In this document: piece by piece, positions 44,720 to 57,510 of the stretch
Layout of the letters: every line of letters starts with the position of its first letter
How positions within the stretch are numbered: position 1 is the stretch's first letter
NCBI GenBank assembly: GCA_029204225.1
Contig: CM055108.1
Span: 10,548,461-10,612,460 of the forward strand
Length of the DNA stretch: 64,000 nucleotides
Direction: 5' to 3'
Source of the DNA: Diphasiastrum complanatum
Taxonomy: Eukaryota > Streptophyta > Lycopodiopsida > Lycopodiales > Lycopodiaceae
Made by a program: the position numbers and the translations under genes
Notes under the pieces: model-generated
What the model saw: only the letters and a program-made list of their open reading frames with translations
What the model was told of the DNA's origin: nothing
The model's database searches: none

Positions 44720-47700
44720 GCCTAGCAAATAGTTCGCATTAAGTACCACGATATCAAGAGCAAAATATTCAACAAGGAGATAAGTCTGAAATCTTGTAGA
44801 ACCCAGTACATGGCTGTTGTATAGTTTACTTCAGCATGCACCAGTTGTCTGCTCAAGAAACGTATTAGAAAATCTTTGCTATATTTGCCCGGTTGTGCTA
44901 GGATACCGCCAATAGCATACTTACTTGCGTCAGTATGCACATAAAATTCCTTCATGTAATCTAGGGAACATAGTATAGGTGCGGTAGTGAGCGTGATTTT
45001 TAGTTTCTCAAAAGCTTTTATTTGTTTCTGGTCCACCTAGGGTCAACTACAACTAAATAAACGAGTCATGCCTTACCGGCATAGTTGATTATGAAGATGC
45101 GATAGTAGTTAGTATTGCCTAGAAAAATGTATACTTCCTTCACTATCGCATGTAAGGTCATCTCAACTATAACCTTGATTTTCGAAGGATCGATAGAGAT
45201 GCCGTACTTCGATATGATATGTCCGAGTACAACCCCATGGGTTACCCAGATTTGGCACTTCTCAGGGTTTAGTGATATTCCAAACCGTCAACAGCAAATG
45301 AAGATCTTTTCAAGTGCTTCGAGGTGGTTTTCTGCGGAAGAATGCACCCCTAGATCATCAAGATAAATATCGATAATGAAGCAGAGCAAATCTTGAAACA
45401 CCATTTGCATGATGCATTGGAACGTGGAAGGGGCATTGCATAAGCCAAAAGGCAATATGTTGTAAGCATAAATGCCATATTCCATGGCAAATGTTGTTTT
45501 GTGTCGATCCTCAGGGGTTATCTGGACTAGGAAATAGCCACTAAATCCATCTAGGAAGCTGAAGGCCTCAGCTCCTGCCATTTCTTCTAGAATTTGTGTC
45601 GTTAAGGGCAACAAAAACTGGTCTTTTTTAGTAACTGGGTTAAGATTTTTTAGGTCACAACTAATTCGAAGCTTGCCTTTTTTCTTGGGAACCACCATGA
45701 TGGGCAATACCCAATCTGTATGCTGGACTTCATAAATGAAGCCAACATCAAACAGATTCTTAATATTCTTGTCGATCCTCTCTCGATAGATTGGGTCACA
45801 ACGATAAGGCTTAGCCCAAATAGGCTCAGCGTTTTCCTCAAGTGGAATGGTATAGACTGCTATTTCAGGTGAGAGCCCCTCATTTCTGTGTAATTACAAG
45901 CAAATACATCTTTGTATTTCCTTAGTAAGGTTAGTTCTGATGTCAGGTGGGCTCCGACATGAACGAAACGATCTAGCTCTTCATCAGGATCCTTAAGATT
46001 GAGTCGGAATATCTTAGCAGGTCCTTCAAAAGATGGTGAAACGTGGATAGGTTCCCACTTTGGTTGTGGCAGTTGATGAACAACATCGTCGAGTGTGAAA
46101 TCCTTGAAATGTTGCGGAAGATCAAAAGGTGGTTCCACAAAGTTCTTAGAAACTTTGGAAATTATTGATGGGGATTTGCTATCAGAGCTAGAGGCTCTTT
46201 CGCTTGGATGGTCCTTTTGAGATTCGGTCAACGGTTGAAATGACTAATTCAGTTTTGCACGCATTTGTTTTTGGCACTCGATGAGTTTTGTATCTATTAT
46301 TTTCTGTTTGTTTAATCAAGGCTTTCTGGTATTTTGTGGACGCGGTGTGGTTGCCTCTCAAATTAACTCGTCGTCAATGACCTTGCAGACTTCATCTGGA
46401 AGCACTTCCCAGTGGTAGACTTTGGATTTGGGCCTATAGGACACTATGTTAACTACCTTAGAGGTAAGTTGGACATGAGCTAGTAGGCCAGGTGTCTTGA
46501 TCTCTTTTGGGATTGACTTGGGAACAAATAGTTTATGATCAAGGTAGTTGAGGACTTGCTCCTCACTCATTTCCTCATCATTCATCGAAAGAATTTCATC
46601 TTCTGAAACATGGGATGTAGAAACGATAGTTTCTTTGGGGCACCAAGCTATTGGAATAGAATCTATCATCATTAGGGGAATGATGGGCATCTTGATGTCA
46701 GTAGAAGATGGAAGTAAAGGTGTGTCTTCTTCGATGGCCTTGATGAGGCATCTATTGGAGTCACCACAGTCCATTGTGGCCAATGCGTGACCCCAATTGA
46801 TGATATCAGTTGAGAGTGTATAGTGTCTTTTTGGCATGATTGGAACACTTTTGGATTCATCATATGTTGTGGATGACCAAGTATTTGATGACACTGTGTG
46901 ACACTGTGGAACGACATGGTGATCTGAGCTAGTAGGAATTCAGAGAAAACTTCCAATCCCTGTAGGGATTGCTCTTGTGTGAGGATTGGAGCAGGTAATG
47001 GACTATCAGATTTCGCTTCTTCCCGCAATAACTCATCTCTAATTTCATGGTATCTCCTTTGTTCCACTAATCAATCGTGTTAATCTCTAGGGGTTGTGGA
47101 CGTTTCAGAACTTCCCCTATGTTTAGCAGGTGTATCGATTGGGTTGTGCTACTGGTGAGCTTCATGTTGTGCTCTTGTCATGACCCTAACTGCTTCGTGA
47201 CATACGTGTCTTGTAGGTAGGATCTTGTTAGATTGCTTGGGGCAATCCTTAAAACCGTATTTGCGTAAACATTCTGCACATTCAGCATGGTATTGGCTTT
47301 TGACTTTACAATCAACCATGAAATGATTGGTTTCACCATAGATGAAACATTTGTTGCTCATTGGCCCTTGGGCAATTGCATAGCCATCTTGGATGGCTAG
47401 TAGTTCTGGAGTTTCGGACTTGTTAAAATACTCATTTCCTTGACAAGAACATGAGGAATCTTTGTGGTAATGTGCGTAACATCTAGAGGTGGATGTGTTG
47501 TCGGCATGGTATGAGTGATTAGAAAAATTATCAACAAAATGTGTTTGAACGGGTGCTCTGGGAGGTCGATTTTGTTGAGTTCATCTCTCTAGTGGTCCCT
47601 AGAGGCAGACCCAGGAGCTCTAATTGATGCAGGTATTGCTATTGGTTTTGCCTAGGTAAATCTTGGATTTGAACCGATGGAGTGTTTCGTTGTTGATATT

Positions 47701-48560
47701 GATTTTGTGGAGGTATGGAAACAAATTGAGGCCTAGGAGGCTGACAATGTCCTCATGTTTATTCTCGATGGTTGTATTGTGGATTGTAGTAGTAATAGAA
47801 GGATGTATGGCCCATGAAATCACATATTTCACATTTGATGAGGGAATTGTCAGAAACTGGTTGATAGGATGGGCATTTGTCACTTGTGTGTGCACCTTGG
47901 CAATGAGGGCACCAGGTGTTTTTTCGTCTATAGTGTACCTCACCAAGGGTAGCTAACCAGGCATGGAGCTTTAGATAGACTTCAATGTATTTTGAAACTC
48001 AATGTGCTCTCCGTTCTCTAGGATCCTCAACACAATGTGCTCTCCGTTCTCTAGGATCCTCAACATCTGATCCTTCATCTTCTTCTTGGATGGCATTAGA
48101 CATTGCTATTTTTAAGGACATGTATTCATCGTTAGATCTTAGCTCACGTCTGATCCATCTAGAAAGTCCGACTAAGAACCAGATGATGATCATGTTCTCG
48201 GTAGGTTGCTCTTGCTCTTGACTCTTGAGAAGTTTGAATTGCTCAATGTAGTCACATACTTTTTGATCCTTCGACATCTTTATATTACTCAGTTTGATGA
48301 AGGGAATTTCAATAAAACAAAACGGTTTGAAATGTTTGATAAAGGACTCTTTCATAATAGACCAATCAAGTTTATCTTCATGATTGAGATTGAAAGAGCA
48401 TTTACGTGTGCGATCGATCATGGTCATTGAAAAAAGTTGGGCAATGGCTTTGTGAGATGTCTCACCATATACGTCGCAAGCATTCTCAAAGAACTGTAGA
48501 ACTCTCTAAGTGTCCTAGTTTCCGTCATCGTACTTAGGGAGATCTAGCTTTGGTGTACAT
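44720..48560 (-). pseudogene. Decayed Gypsy gag-pol on the minus strand
   Basis: Read from 48560 leftwards. Gag starts abruptly (CTPKLDLPKYDDGN) and continues over 48427-47999. A degenerate zinc knuckle follows at 47361-47149 (CFIYGETNHFMVDC, second Cys lost), then a long linker at 47067-45860. Reverse transcriptase covers 45850-45288 with VVPKKKGKLRISCDL, FLDGFSGY, FGLCNAP and YLDD. RNase H covers 45036-44720 with FYVHTDASKYAIG. Stops and frameshifts separate the pieces. No LTR or integrase is seen. It sits exactly between the PLA1 pseudogene and its 3' flank (48561). Confidence 0.85.
48000..48065 (-). repeat. In-frame 33-bp tandem duplication in gag
   Basis: Two identical 33-bp units give the peptide VEDPRERRAH (plus one residue) twice in the minus-strand gag frame. 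Confidence 0.85.
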
Positions 48561-51500
48561 TTTTTACAGGGACGACTAGATCGCACAAAAGCAGGAGCTT
48601 CAACTTCCTTCTTTCTTTCTGCAAAAAACCATCCATGCTCATGAAGAAGAAGAAGAATGAACTAACGAAGACGAAACTCAAATCAACTTCTTTTCGTCAG
48701 CTTTATGAGAGTGGAGCAGAGTAGGAAAAGAACGACGTCAAGATCTGAAAGCCTTTCATAACTCTCTTATGAGTCAATGGAGTCCTCTCTAATTGGACAA
48801 CTTGAGGAAGGCCAAAAGAAGAGAAGAGTAGAGAAGAACAAGGGCACTAGGATTGCATCAAGGCCAACAATCTGCTCGAAGGGTGTGCATAAGTCCCTTT
48901 TTCAAAATAGGCTTGTGCATTCGTTGGGCCAAGTATGAATCCAGCCAATCAAGAAATAGTATTCCATTTTTACTTATGGGACCAGTGTGAAAGAGGGGTT
49001 GTCTTTTGCCCAACATTGCCTTCCCAAGGGTTTTAAGAGAAATGGGCAAGGCATTGGCACTTCATGCAACTCTAAGAATGGAATGTTGAAACCTCCCAAC
49101 TAAATTGGATGCGACATGGAACCACAAAAGGACAAGGATTCAAAAGGATGCATAAAGTTGCACATGAGTTCATGTATTGGGCACATCATTTTAGTTCACA
49201 CAATATATTCTTTAACAACAAAAATGCCAATAGATGAGAGCAAATACTCTTCTTCCAACACCAATGTTTAAGGGCAAGCACATACTAAGGCCATGCCACT
49301 TGAAATGGCCTTATACGAGAGTCTCGTCTTCACTACCACAAGAACCAACCTTATCAAACTCAACTATGAGTGGGGGATCTTGAAGAAGCTTATATATGAG
49401 CTATTGAATCTTCGATTTTTTAGCCATAACATACATATATTGGTTAATTGGAAATTGTCCTAATTTCTCTACATTTTGTCACCAATATGATCTTTGTTAT
49501 TTTTGGATTTGCCATCACTTATAAAGGTCCTAGTACAATGATTTACATTGCCACTTAAGCTACTTGCATAATACAAGACACAAATCCATACACAAATGAA
49601 AGAGGAAAGGACCCCTTGCAATAGCATCACAAATACACACACTACATTACTAAATTGAGATGGATTACATTAAAATTGATTACTAATCTATAGCTACTAG
49701 ACTCCTACTAGTTACCTAACTATGCTCAATGTAAAAATCATGAATAATCCTATACTTTGCTTCAGTTGATGAGAGAGCAATGTATGGTTTCCTTTTGGTT
49801 TGCTTGGAACATTGTTAATGAACCAAGTCAAAATGCATAACTCATGATGAATTTTCATTCATAAATATCCAAAGTACATCAAATACTATACAACACGAGA
49901 AATGTATGGTCTAGTGATGGTAATATAAATGAAACTTTCAACCATTTGTCTATAAAGACTCTCATTTACGTTTTTTCTTGTATATGAAGATGAAAGCTTC
50001 CAGCGCCCTTCCATTGTAACTCATCAAAAATCTATAGTCAAACTTTCCATTTTGCATGTATTACTTTGTCACTAATATTACCTTGAAAAAAAAATCATGA
50101 CAATGGTACAAAGAAATTATTAGTTTTTTGTGTGTTCAAATTTGGACATACGTGAAAATAAATTTAAAAGTAAAAATAATATTAAATAAAAATTCTAGAA
50201 ATATTGAGATATTTAATTTCTATATTTTTAAAATTGTTATGACTCTTAATTTTTTATTATATTTTTTACTACTAAAATTTAGCTATTAGCTACAAATATA
50301 AAAATGTAAATATTTGCAATATTGAAATTTGGATTCATTTTCATTAGCTTTAAAAAAAAATTAAAAATATAAATATATCTAAATTTTTTATAAAATATAT
50401 GAAATTTAGTTTTATCAGATGACTATCATTTTTAGAATTTATTTGAAACCTTTTAAAATCTCTTACCATAAATTCGTAAAATTTTGTGACTTGCACTCTA
50501 TTTTTTAAATATTTTTTAAGCTTATCATTTACAAAACTAGTCACTTAGATATTGTGAGGATTTATCGTTCTCCAAGCCAAAATCTTCGAGCAGCGAATTA
50601 ATTTTCAAACTACGGTCTTTGAGCATAGTTGTTTTGCAAAAATAAATAATTTAAAAACAACTGTGATGTTTTCCAACTAAGTTTATTACTTTTTAAAAAA
50701 AATGTAAAATACTATTTAAAAATTTAAAATTAACGAGTATACACACATTTTTGAACTAGATAAAATTAGATATCAAATAAAATAACATAGTGACCCAAGA
50801 AGTAATTCATGTTTTGTATTCCATGAATCAACAATATCACTTATGTCTCTCTCAAAAGAAACATCAATAGTTGGGTACTGTTATCTCATGTGTTAATGTA
50901 TTCAGCCTACACATCATACTCTTGGATTATAACACTTGCATCCATGTTAGCAATTTTGCAACTAGTAGGAGGCTCTGTTGATAGAAAAAATGACATTGCT
51001 TTTGTCATCTGTAATTTTTCTAATCTCTTGTAATTCGTTGGACTATTTTTTTTCATTTTAATAAATACTACTAATCTACTATCTACTTCTACAACAATAA
51101 CAAGTCTGTCTTGTGAAAAACACATGTAATTGTCTTACTAACATTACTGAATATATCTAATACTCAATTTGCAGAGTGAGAAAAAATTTCAATTTATTGA
51201 CTTATTATGTATTGTGACTTTCGATATGAACAAGTCACATGATCGGTCATGAGATCCTTCAGTTTTTTTTAATCAAATAAAATATTAAAAGATTTTTGGT
51301 TGTTGGTGTTATAGTGCAACATCGAGCATTTGACATCAAAAGAATAATAACCACTTGTTACGTATTCCACCTCAATACATAACCTCTCTCTATTAGCATT
51401 TTAAATGTTTGATTTATACTCGAAAACAAAAAAAATTAACAGGTTGATTCAGAAAAACTAATAAAACAATAAAATTTGAACTACAGTCTATGCAAAGCAT

Positions 51501-52010
51501 AGCACATCAAACAAATCAAAATAGAATCAATGATCATTTAATAACATGGCATATGACATTTTTAATGTGTGTATAGTTGTAGATTTCTAGCTTGAGTGAA
51601 AAACATTTCCCAAATAGAAAAAATTGTCCATTTCTACAAAATCTTGCATGAATAATTGAACTCCAATTTATTTAAACGTAGATTCATCATTTAGAAAATT
51701 CTTCATCTGAAGTTGATAAGAGATATCAACAATAAAAATGTTGTGAACGTTTCCATAGAAAGATGATGGATCATCGACATTCTTTCAAATAAATGTCTCT
51801 GTAGGATCATCTTCAACAGACAGTTTCTCACCTCTTACAATTTTTTCATGATTTCTCACTTTCAAAAGATGTCATTTAAATCAAATGAATGATTGGAAAG
51901 AATATTATTTGTTTTATCCTCAACGGTTTGAAAACACAAAAAACTATGTTTAGCATGAAATTTAAAAAAAAAATCAATTACAATATAAAGAATATTAAAC
52001 ATTTTAGATA
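48561..52010 (+). repeat. 3' flank of the third PLA1 segment
   Basis: It starts inside the last codons of PLA1 (ACAGGGACGACTAG) and is collinear with 23189-25757 of arm 1. At 50930, where arm 1 breaks off, it continues without interruption into sequence matching the reverse complement of 31068 down to about 29935. It therefore follows the order seen at copy 2. Differences are a deletion of about 400 bp near 49735, extra sequence of about 170 bp at 50281-50450, and a loss of about 60 bp near 50625. No gene is present. Confidence 0.88.
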
Positions 52011-52189
52011 TGAGTGTATATGCATGAAGTGAGAGGATGTATGGGGGTGTGCACCCATACATCCTCTTTTGACACACTTTGTAATTGTAAGTTCCTTTTT
52101 GTATGGGTAGGGTGCATCCTCCCATATATATGTACATTTCATGGACATTGAGGGGTCAGCCTATAAAAGATTTCTTCCCTCCCCCATAA

Positions 52190-52196
52190 AAGATTT

Positions 52197-52226
<30 letters not shown>
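52190..52226. repeat. (CT)n(CA)n microsatellite
   Basis: A short TCTCTCTCTC run passes into about 12 CA units, just before the second telomere-like array. Confidence 0.85.
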
Positions 52227-52235
<9 letters not shown>

Positions 52236-52236
<1 letters not shown>

Positions 52237-52835
52237 GCTAAAGGGCAACAACCAAGGATTAAGGATTAAGAGTAAAGGGCCAAGAGCCAAGGGCTAAGGG
52301 TTAAGGTCCAAGGGAGAAGGGTTCAAGGCCAATGAGCAATGGCTAAGGGATAAGGGCCAAGGACCAAGGGCTAAGGGACAAAAGTTAAGAGTTAAGAGCC
52401 AAGGACCAAGGGCCAGGGGTTAGGGGCCAAGGGTTAAGGCCCAAGGGCCAATCGTTATGGGCCAATGGTGAAAGGCCAAGTGTCTAGGGACAAGGGCCAA
52501 GGGTTAAGGTCCAATGGCCAAGGGTTAAAGGCTAAGAGACAACGGCTAACGACCAAGGGCTAAGGACCAAGGGCTAAGGATGAAGGCCAATGGCAAAGGA
52601 CAAATGAACAAAGGGTAAGAGCCAAGGGAGAAGGATTCAGAGTTTAGGGCTAGGGGTTAAGGGCTAAGGATTAAGGATTTAGGATATAGGGTTTAGGGTT
52701 TAGGATATAAAATCTAGGGGTAAGGGCCTGGGGTTTACGGTTTAGGATTTAGGGTTTAGGTTTTAATATTTTGGATTTAGGATTTAGGGTTTAGGGTTTA
52801 GGAATTAAGATTTAGGGCTAAGAGCAACAATAAAG
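52236..52835 (+). repeat. Second interstitial telomere-like array (about 0.6 kb)
   Basis: CCAAGGG words pass into TTTAGGG words in the same order as the first part of the array at 26047-27690. Long stretches are nearly identical (for example 52378-52640 against 26080-26370). The two arrays are therefore duplicates of one array, not independent expansions. Confidence 0.88.
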
Positions 52836-53270
52836 TGCATCATCTGTGTACCATATCCAATGAATATGCACATGATTGACGTAGTATCTAGATTTTGTCT
52901 TATTTCATCTGGAACATGGACATTAACATTACATCCAATGACTCAAATGTGGCACAATGGGCATGATATCATGATATACTTTCTCAAGTGTCTTTCCTTC
53001 CAAAGCATATGTTCGTGACCAATTTTGCAAATAAGTTGACATATGCATTGATTTTCTCCAAAAATGATTGGATAATGCCTTTGCTTTCATATGCTTTGGT
53101 TTTTCTCTCCGAAACTCTATTGTTAAGAAGTGTATGCCTTATCATGCCAATGTCCTTGCAATTTTTTTCAAATTCATCTAAATTGTATTTTTCACTTCTA
53201 TTACTCCTTATGAACTAGATCTTTGTACCTTACAGTTCCCGAGCTTTCTTTGATGATATGAAAAGTTCAT
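52836..53270 (-). pseudogene. Copia integrase remnant
   Basis: The minus strand gives decayed integrase core text near 53240-53000 (NHFW, STYLQN, YALEGKT in order), then the C-terminal block near 52960-52840 (VIGCNVNVHVPDEIRQNLD, CIFIGYGTQ). There are many stops. It abuts the telomere-like array. Confidence 0.6.
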
Positions 53271-54273
53271 GTGCCTCTATCACACAAGCTACCTCCTACA
53301 TTATGTAGTTGTGTTAGGTGGGGAAGCATGAGAAAACACTCCATAAGGATTAGTGGCAAATTATCAAGGATCTTTGATGAATCTACTTGTCACCTCGGAG
53401 GGACAGAAGATACAAATAAATTTAGAATGCAACTTGACCAACAAGCAAGGGACAACCACAACTACATATGTAGCTGTTTTGCCACTCAACACTGCCACGC
53501 GAACTCGGGACTTAGCTGATTTTTTTGCGTGGCTTTACCTCGCATGACACATCCATGCTAAGAATTTGCAGGCACCTTGGCCAATCAAAAATGGGTTGAC
53601 TATGGGTCCAAGGGGGCAGGAGAATGGGTTTGAATTCTCATGTGGCACAACAACTTAAAAATTTGAAATCTATATTTTTTAGTAAAATGAGCGCCAAATT
53701 TATTTTTGTGGCACAGCCACGTAAAGTCGCTAAATATCCACTTTTTCATATGATAAGTAATATGGAGATATGTCACGCGTGGCAATAATTACAGAGAGTT
53801 TTTTGGAGATTTGCAAAATTACAAAATCCTTTTTTGAAATTTGAAAAGCTGGCAATTTATGAGTACAAAGAACGAGTCACAAAAATCATCAGACAAAAAT
53901 ATTCTACACTATGTACCTTAGTTTAGACATAATTCACACAAACACTGATAGCAAGCTATGAAAAAAAGTAAATCAAGGGACCTACACTTAATCACCTAAG
54001 CAGCACTAGCTTCAGCTTAGAAACTGTGAGTACAAGAAGTCGAAGGAAAATCCAAATACAAACATGCCAGAAATACTACTAGAGATACATTGAGCCAAAA
54101 TTTGATCTGACGAATACTTTAAGTTCTATGTTCATCTCAAAATTTGTCGCACAGAATGCTAGGCATTGTGCCTTCTAGGAATCTATAAGTAATGTAAACT
54201 AAGGGCCATTCAGAATGTGTAGTTTGTTGTTCTTAGCAGAATGCATTTAGCAACATAATGCGCTCCAACCTCA
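53271..54273. other. Gene-free stretch
   Basis: Open frames of up to 82 codons without recognisable content. No repeat structure noticed. Confidence 0.35.
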
Positions 54274-54964
54274 TGTCGCAAAACGTGGGTGACCGGCAGC
54301 AGAAGCTGGAAGCTTTGAGCGTAGCCATGTAGGATCGAAAACACAGTAGTTAGCATCAGAAATATTCAAGATGAATGATTCATACAAATTGTGCAAATGA
54401 AAAATACAGTAGTGAGACTGAAAATTGCACTCTGATTAATATCAAAACAAATGAGTGCAATGCTTGAAGTGATAATTTTAGCTTGATTGTTGAGCGTGAT
54501 TACGCTGGCTACAGATAACTCTGATAATGATAAAACTTACACTTAGCTTGATTCAGCTTGTAGTATATATTTACAAGTGTCTTCTTTATATCTTACAAGC
54601 ATTGAATGCTATTTACGCCAGTTTTTGTATGTACAAAGTAGTTAACCGTCCTTTGGATATTTTAGTTGTCCAGCTATTCTTAGGGTTGATGATAAGTTGG
54701 CAACGTTGGTCTGCCACTGTTGCAAAAAAGCCGAAAACTCGAAGGTGCCTTTCAATTATTTAAGACAGGTTTATAATGGATTTTGGTCATTGAATCGCCT
54801 TTTTCGCGAAGGTGGGAAAAAGGCAAAGGTGCCTATAAAATGGTTAGCACAAAAAATTTCTAAAGGTAAAAATGCGAAGGTCCAAAACACGTAGTCATCC
54901 TTCGGGTTTTCAGGATGTTCAGTACTTGAACGATTTGTTTAGGCTGAGTATAAGAAATATAACA
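54274..54964 (-). mobile_element. Copia 3' LTR on the minus strand (about 690 bp)
   Basis: On the minus strand the purine tract AAGGGGGAG precedes TGTTATATTTC, and the LTR ends GCGACA at 54274. Its downstream half resembles the LTR at 56945-57367 (GTAGCCAGCGTTATCACGCT-like stretch), so the two elements belong to related families. Confidence 0.65.
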
Positions 54965-56944
54965 CTCCCCCTTAATGTGGATTATGAAAAACCTTGATCT
55001 TTAGATTTAACTTATTGTTAAATCTGAGATGTTGCTCCTTTGATAGAGCCTTTGTGAAGTAATATGCTGCCATGTAGTTTGTTCTGCAGAAAATCAATGC
55101 TACTTCCTTGCTATGCACTTTCTCTCTAAGGTAATGATACCTAATTTCAATATGTTTGCTTCATGTCTGAAATCTCGGATTAAGAGATAACGCTATTGTT
55201 CTTTGATTGTCACAATAGATTGTTGTAGGAAGTGTTTGTTCAAGGTTGATGTCTGCAAGCAGTTGCCTTAGCCAGATCGCCTCTTTGGTTGCATTTGTGG
55301 TAGCTATGTATTCGGATTCCGTTGATGATAATGCAACTAAGATCTGCTTCCGGTTGTTCCATGAGATTGGGCCTTTGTGAAAAAGTTGGATCTTGAATGG
55401 ATCCAAACTCCCAAAATACTTGGCTAAGATCTTTGCACAACAAGCTACAAAAGCTAGAAATGGCAAAGCATCCTAATGCTACCTTTGATATACATGAACT
55501 TGACAAAGCATTCAAGAGACAAAAGAAACTAATAAAAGGTATTGATGGCAGCCAAAAACAACAATATACCAGCCCTACAACATCAACCTACCACTTTTGG
55601 AAACCTCTTAAGATCATACACAAAAGCTTGAAGACAATACACAAAGCAATGCTCTCAATGGAGGAAGAAACTGTGACAATGATCTATTGATCTCTCTCAA
55701 CAATACAGTAAGTTTCTGCAACCTATTCTCCACAAATTTTAGCCTAATATAGGTGAGAGAGATGACTCTCTCTCCTCTCTCTAGAACTTAGGACCCAATT
55801 TTAGGACACCAATAGCCTAAAATAGCCAATTTTGGCCTATATGTCCAAATAGCATGATTTTGGTGTCATTTTGAAGGTCCTGAAGTTTGAGACTTCTTCA
55901 ATATGAAATATATACTAAAATGAAAGTATCTAGGTCTCTTTCACACATGTGAAAGGTTAGATCCAAAACTATGTACAAAAATTGCCAATTTAGGCCTCAA
56001 ACTAGCTAGGAAATGTTGACAATTTTCACACCTTGGTTGTATAAAAATACAAATCCAGATTGATTTTCTAGTATCAATATCTCCTACCCAATTTGCATAT
56101 GTGTAGGCTTCAAGGATGTTGGCAGTTTGGCTGTTTCCGTAGCAAATGTTGAGACTTTTCATTGCTTGGATGTACTTCATGACCTTTGTTAGTATTTTCC
56201 AATGAGTTAAGCCTGGATTTGATAGGAACTTGTTGAGTGTACTGATCGAATATGCAAGGTCTAATCATTGCGTACATTAGTGAGCCGATGATGGATTGAA
56301 ACGGGTAGCGCTTCATTTCCTTCTTTTCTATCTCAGTTTGAGGAGACTGTTCCTTTGATAGTTTTAGTCCAGGGTCGAGTGGAAAGTGACCTGGTTTGCA
56401 GTTGGCCATTCCACGACATTGAGATATCATTTCTGACTGATGAAAATCAATCTGCTAGGTCGATCTCGTTGGATTTGGATCTTTCATCAGATTCAGATTG
56501 TTACTGAATAGGAGTGTATCATCTACATATAGAGTGATGATGATGAAGTAATCTGATATAGACTTGAAGTAAACATTTGAGTCTGCCGAGTTTGGAATAA
56601 AACCATTTTCGATCAGAAATGCTCTGGAACTAGGCTCTAGGTGATTGTTTCAGCCCGTAGACGGCCTTGTGTATTTTGCATACAAGGTGTTGTTGCTTGT
56701 CGTTGAGTTCGTATCCCTCTAGCTGCATCATATAGATTTCCTCTTCGATGGTTCCATTGAGGAAAGTGGTCTGGACATCCATCTGGTGGACTTCAAGATC
56801 TGCTCGACTATAAGGAAGAGAAGTAGGTGGATTGAAGCATGTTTGACAACTGGGCTAAAGATTTTAGAATAGTCTAGATCTAGAATCTGGGAGTAGCCTT
56901 TGGCGACTAACCTGGCCTTGTAGCGATTGAGATTTCCTTCAGCA
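54965..56944 (-). pseudogene. Copia reverse transcriptase/RNase H fragment, interrupted by a solo LTR
   Basis: Read leftwards from 56944. NLNRYKARLVAKGYSQILD (56925-56870) starts the reverse transcriptase, and YVDD lies at 56518-56529. The GMANCKPGHFPLDPGLKLS region follows at about 56400. RNase H begins at about 56110 (ANWVGDIDTRKS), is cut at 56030 by the LTR, and resumes at 55375 (GPISWNNRKQ, ALSSTESEYIATTNATKEA) to about 55140. The element is truncated at 56944, exactly where the plus-strand LTR at 56945 starts. Confidence 0.82.
55376..56030 (-). mobile_element. Solo LTR (655 bp) nested in Copia RNase H
   Basis: It has perfect 8-bp inverted ends (TGTGAAAA and TTTTCACA). The related fragment at 37470 reads straight through the site (GGGCCTTGATTATATAAAAA), so the insertion point is clear. 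CCTT occurs on both sides (4 bp, possibly a mutated 5-bp duplication). Read on the minus strand it begins like the LTR at 244-1072, and it contains the CACACATGTG and CTCTCTCTCCTCTC motifs of that family. Confidence 0.82.
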
Positions 56945-57367
56945 TGTTGACATCATCGTGCCTTTCATGAAGTTTCCTAAATCCTTTTCATTTGCACATA
57001 TGCAAAGACTAGCGTAAATAGTCTTAAAGGCTTGTAAGATATCTCCTCTCTTGTAAATCTCTATATTAGCTAAATCAAGCTATGTAAGTGTTAAGAAGAA
57101 CAATTGGAATTTCTCTTTCAATTAGAGTTACCTGTAGCCAGCGTTATCACGCTCAGTAAGCTAAAATTATTACTTCAAGCCATTGTACTCACTGTTGATA
57201 TTTATCAGAGTGCAATTTTTGTCTCACTACTACGTTGTTCTTTTGCATAAACTATATGAAGTCTTCTACTTGAATATTTCTGCTGCTAACTGTTGTGTTT
57301 CCGATCCTACACACCTACGCTCTGAGCAACCGAGCCTCTGCTACACTCACGACCACCATTCCAGACA
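56945..57367 (+). mobile_element. Copia 5' LTR (about 420 bp)
   Basis: It starts TGTTGACATC at the point where the minus-strand Copia element is cut and ends CCAGACA before a primer-binding site. The start is inferred from that break, so it is less certain than the end. Confidence 0.55.
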
Positions 57368-57378
57368 TGGTATCATAG
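57368..57378 (+). promoter_or_regulatory. Primer-binding site (initiator tRNA-Met type, one mismatch)
   Basis: TGGTATCATAG follows the LTR end directly; the usual form is TGGTATCAGAG. Confidence 0.7.
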
Positions 57379-57510
57379 TAGGCATTTCAGTCATCTGCAT
57401 TTCTATTGTGGATTATCAATCTTGTTTCTATCAAGACGACTTTCTAGCAAACGCGCAACCAACAGTATTCAAACAATCATTGTTTCTACCAACAATCTAG
57501 TTCAACGAGA

